Below are positions 61,504 to 64,000 of a stretch of DNA of 64,000 bases, piece after piece. The position numbers and the translations under genes were made by a program. The notes below the pieces were generated by a model. It worked only from the letters and a program-made list of their open reading frames with translations. It searched no databases and was not told the DNA's origin. Every line of letters begins with the position of its first letter. The stretch's first letter is position 1. Source of the DNA: Paenibacillus ginsengihumi DSM 21568 (lineage in GTDB: Bacteria > Bacillota > Bacilli > Paenibacillales > NBRC-103111); assembly GCF_000380965.1 (NCBI RefSeq), contig NZ_KB905548.1, positions 186,001 through 250,000 of the forward strand. Direction: 5' to 3'.

Positions 61504-63204
61504 ATGCTGCAGGAACTGACCATTCGCAATTTGGCAGTGATCGAATATGTCCATGTGCGCTGCAAAGAAGGGTTTCACGTGCTGACAGGGGAAACGGGCG
61601 CGGGCAAATCGATCATCATCGACGCGCTCGGCCTGATTGCCGGAGGGCGGAGCTCCTCCGAGCTCGTCCGTTACGGCAGCGACCGGGCCGTGATCGAGGC
61701 GCTGTTTCATGTGGGCGCGGATCATCCGGTTTGGGGCGTTTTGGAACGAATGGGTATAGAAGCGGACGATGATGAGCATCTTATTATTCGCAGAGAAATT
61801 ACGGTTCAGGGCAAAAGCACAAGCCGCATCAACAGCCAGCTCGTGAACCTCGCCTCGTTGAAGGAGGTCGGGGAATGTCTGATCAACATTCACGGCCAGC
61901 ACGAGCACCAATCGCTGTTCCGCACGGAGAAGCATATCGAGTGGCTCGATCTGTTCGGTCATGAGACGATCGGGCCGGTCAAGCAGGCTTATAAGGAAGC
62001 TTATCAAGCGTACATAACGGTCAGGGACCAGCTTCGCGAGCTGCAGGAATCCGGCAAGCAGGCGCTGCAGATGATGGACCTGTATCGGTTTCAGGTGGAA
62101 GAGATCGGCGCGGCCAAGCTGAAGCTCGGCGAAGACGAGGAGCTTCAGGAGGAACGGAGAAGGCTCGCCAATGCGGAAAAGCTGTATTCTGGCGCTTCCG
62201 GGGCCTACGACGGATTGTACGGCGGGCATGAAGGATTGGACGCGATTCGCAAGGCGCTGCAGAAGCTGACGGATATCGCCGCGTTCGACCCCGACAAGCT
62301 GCAGCCGCTGGTCGAGCAGGTGCAGTCGGCGTATTATCAGCTGGAGGATGCCGCTTTTCAGCTGCGCGATTACCGCGACGAGATCGAATTCAATCCGTCG
62401 CGTCTCGATTATATCGAGCAGCGTCTGGACACCCTCTCGACGCTGCGCCGCAAATACGGCGAGACAGTCGCGGATATCCTGCAGTATTATGATAAAATTC
62501 AGGACGAGCTAAGCCGCATGGAGAACAAGGACGAGCTGCTAACGCAGCTGCAAGCTGAGGAAACAGCCTTGCTTCAGCGTCTCAAGCAGCGCGCTGTCGC
62601 CTTAAGGGAGCAAAGGGAGCTGGCCGCCGAATCGCTCGCCTGCGAAATTATGTCCGAGCTGAAAGAGCTGCATATGGAAAAGACGCGCTTCAAAGTCCAG
62701 ATCACGCCGCTTCCGGAAGACAAGCCGGCGAAGGACGGCGCGGATCAAGTGGAATTTCTTATCTCGGCGAACCCCGGCGAGCCGCTGCGGCCGCTCAGCA
62801 AAATCGCCTCCGGCGGCGAAATATCGCGCGTGATGCTGGCGATGAAGTCGATCTTCGCCCGAATCGACCGCATTCCCGTGCTCGTATTCGACGAGGTGGA
62901 CACCGGCGTCAGCGGCCGGGCCGCGCAAGCGATCGCGGAGAAGATGTCGCGGCTGTCGCGCAGCTGCCAGGTGTTTTCCATTACGCATTTGCCGCAGGTA
63001 GCCTGCATGGCCGACGTTCATTATCGGATTCACAAAGCGACCGAGGGCGAGCGCACCTTCACCCATGTGGACGACATGGACGGCAAGCAGCGCATCGAGG
63101 AGCTGGCGCGAATGCTCGGCGGCGTGGAAGTGACGGACAAGACGCTGCTGCACGCTCAGGAAATGCTCACCTTGGCGGATGCTAAAAAGCGAGGGCAGGA
63201 CTGA
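61504..63204 (+). CDS. recN: DNA repair protein RecN
   Basis: A 566-residue SMC-like ATPase acting early at double-strand breaks. Walker A in TGETGAGKSIIIDALGL, a long coiled-coil region (about 155-370), ABC-type signature KIASGGEISRVMLAMK, Walker B VLVFDEVDTGVSG, and ITHLPQVACMADVHY. ATG at 61504 follows GAGGGGAAAAGG; 61471 is an alternative without better support. Confidence 0.96.
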   Translation: MLQELTIRNLAVIEYVHVRCKEGFHVLTGETGAGKSIIIDALGLIAGGRSSSELVRYGSDRAVIEALFHVGADHPVWGVLERMGIEADDDEHLIIRREITVQGKSTSRINSQLVNLASLKEVGECLINIHGQHEHQSLFRTEKHIEWLDLFGHETIGPVKQAYKEAYQAYITVRDQLRELQESGKQALQMMDLYRFQVEEIGAAKLKLGEDEELQEERRRLANAEKLYSGASGAYDGLYGGHEGLDAIRKALQKLTDIAAFDPDKLQPLVEQVQSAYYQLEDAAFQLRDYRDEIEFNPSRLDYIEQRLDTLSTLRRKYGETVADILQYYDKIQDELSRMENKDELLTQLQAEETALLQRLKQRAVALREQRELAAESLACEIMSELKELHMEKTRFKVQITPLPEDKPAKDGADQVEFLISANPGEPLRPLSKIASGGEISRVMLAMKSIFARIDRIPVLVFDEVDTGVSGRAAQAIAEKMSRLSRSCQVFSITHLPQVACMADVHYRIHKATEGERTFTHVDDMDGKQRIEELARMLGGVEVTDKTLLHAQEMLTLADAKKRGQD

Positions 63205-63346
63205 CTGCGGGGGACGATATTGGAGTAATAAAACGATTGGCGGGGGGTTACCTTAAAGGTACATCTTCGGCGGTGCTGATCGTATCGAGCTGGGATGCAG
63301 GGTTCCAGCGCCGCTAAACAAAGGAAGCAAGGGAGCGTGAGCAGTC

Positions 63347-64000
63347 TTGAGTTCCAACCAGAGAAAAAGATTGATTGGATTGATGCTCGTCCTCTTCGTT
63401 TGTTTGGGTAGCCTATCCACCCCCTTCCGTAGCTTTGCCTCATTCCCCGAGGAATTGCGAATGTTCTCCGGCCAGCAAACCTCGCTTCAACTGGCCATGC
63501 CCGTCAGCGCGCAGGTGACTGTAGGTCATCCCGACATCGTCAAGGTGAACGGTTCGGCAAAGCACTCATTCCGGGTCGATCTTCATCATCCCTTATTCTT
63601 GAAGTCGTTCAAAGCCGGACAGACCGAAATGCAGCTCAAGCTGTTCGGCGCGATCCCGCTGAAGACGGTCAAAGTGAAGGTCGTTCCTGATCTGAAGGTG
63701 ATTCCCGGCGGACAAACGATCGGAGTCAAGCTGAAGTCGGCCGGCATTCTTATTGTCGGACATCATTTGGTCGCCGTATCCGAGGACAAGAAGACGTCGC
63801 CTGGCGAAGAAGCGAAGCTGAAGCTCGGCGATCTTATTTTGAAGATGGACGGCAAGCCGGTCAAGGATGTCGGCAAAGTGGCGGAACTGGTGAAAGCGGC
63901 GGGCGAATCCAAACAGCCGATCACTTTAACGATTCGCCGCGGCAATGAAACGCTGGACATTCCGATTCAACCAGCTTACGACATCGTCGATAAGGCATAT
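63347..64000 (+). CDS. spoIVB: SpoIVB peptidase, N-terminal part (runs off the window)
   Basis: The frame opens at TTG 63347 (GGGAG about 11 bases upstream) and stays open to the last base, 218 codons. The N-terminus has a membrane helix (LIGLMLVLFVCLGSLSTPF), then a SpoIVB-type region (LQLAMPVSAQVTVGHPDIVKVN), then a PDZ domain (about 125-205: VSEDKKTSPGEEAKLKLGDLILKMDGKPV). The serine-peptidase domain lies beyond the window. SpoIVB is secreted by the forespore and triggers pro-sigma-K processing. recN-spoIVB(-spo0A) order matches B. subtilis. Confidence 0.92.
   Translation, partial: MSSNQRKRLIGLMLVLFVCLGSLSTPFRSFASFPEELRMFSGQQTSLQLAMPVSAQVTVGHPDIVKVNGSAKHSFRVDLHHPLFLKSFKAGQTEMQLKLFGAIPLKTVKVKVVPDLKVIPGGQTIGVKLKSAGILIVGHHLVAVSEDKKTSPGEEAKLKLGDLILKMDGKPVKDVGKVAELVKAAGESKQPITLTIRRGNETLDIPIQPAYDIVDKAY

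Overview
The window reads as chromosome of a GC-rich, endospore-forming Firmicute, most likely Paenibacillaceae (Paenibacillus/Cohnella-like). The evidence is a complete spoIIIAA-AH operon, the start of spoIVB, splB, a LysM coat-type protein, Bacillus-like ribosome binding sites with many GTG/TTG starts, a T-box leader, and gene order closely matching the Bacillus subtilis mntR-yqhO-yqhP-yqhQ-yqhR-aroQ-papA-efp ... yqhV-spoIIIA-accBC-nusB-folD-xseAB-ispA-dxs-tlyA-argR-recN-spoIVB block. No rRNA, tRNA, transposase, phage or CRISPR array was seen.

Layout. 1-9250: an aldo/keto reductase (cut by the window edge) with a zinc dehydrogenase (probable sugar oxidation), a LysM protein, a two-gene PIN-like unit, a Ser/Gly-rich lipoprotein, an OmpR-type response regulator and sensor kinase followed by an MreB-family gene, and yidD. 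9250-13020: T-box leader and metG, then a Gfo/Idh/MocA oxidoreductase. 13100-16400: zinc ABC importer (znuA with a long His-rich repeat, znuC, znuB). 16430-24570: ccdA, splB, then the mntR-to-efp block. 24570-43070: about 18.5 kb inserted, relative to B. subtilis, between efp and yqhV. It begins with 1.5 kb of non-coding repeats and carries a FecCD-type ABC importer ending in a ferrochelatase-like gene, mntABCD, a second repeat-rich gap, a flavoprotein with its TetR regulator, a NUDIX hydrolase, a histidine-phosphatase relative without catalytic histidines, aspartate kinase, a DUF441 membrane protein, and comA/comB (sulfolactate synthesis). 43070-64000: yqhV, spoIIIA operon, accBC, Asp23-AmaP module, nusB, folD, xseAB, ispA, dxs, tlyA, a membrane protein, argR, recN, and spoIVB running off the end.

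Metal homeostasis is the recurrent theme: zinc (znuABC, possible Zur site), manganese (mntABCD with an MntR-like box, mntR also in the window) and a tetrapyrrole- or iron-type importer whose last gene is a CpfC/HemH paralogue. The most unusual non-coding content is three dispersed, hairpin-forming repeat families in intergenic gaps; one shows a paired base change between its two copies that preserves the stem. The sporulation genes (spoIIIA, spoIVB, splB, LysM protein, comAB) fit an endospore former, and a good sigma-E-like promoter precedes spoIIIAA.
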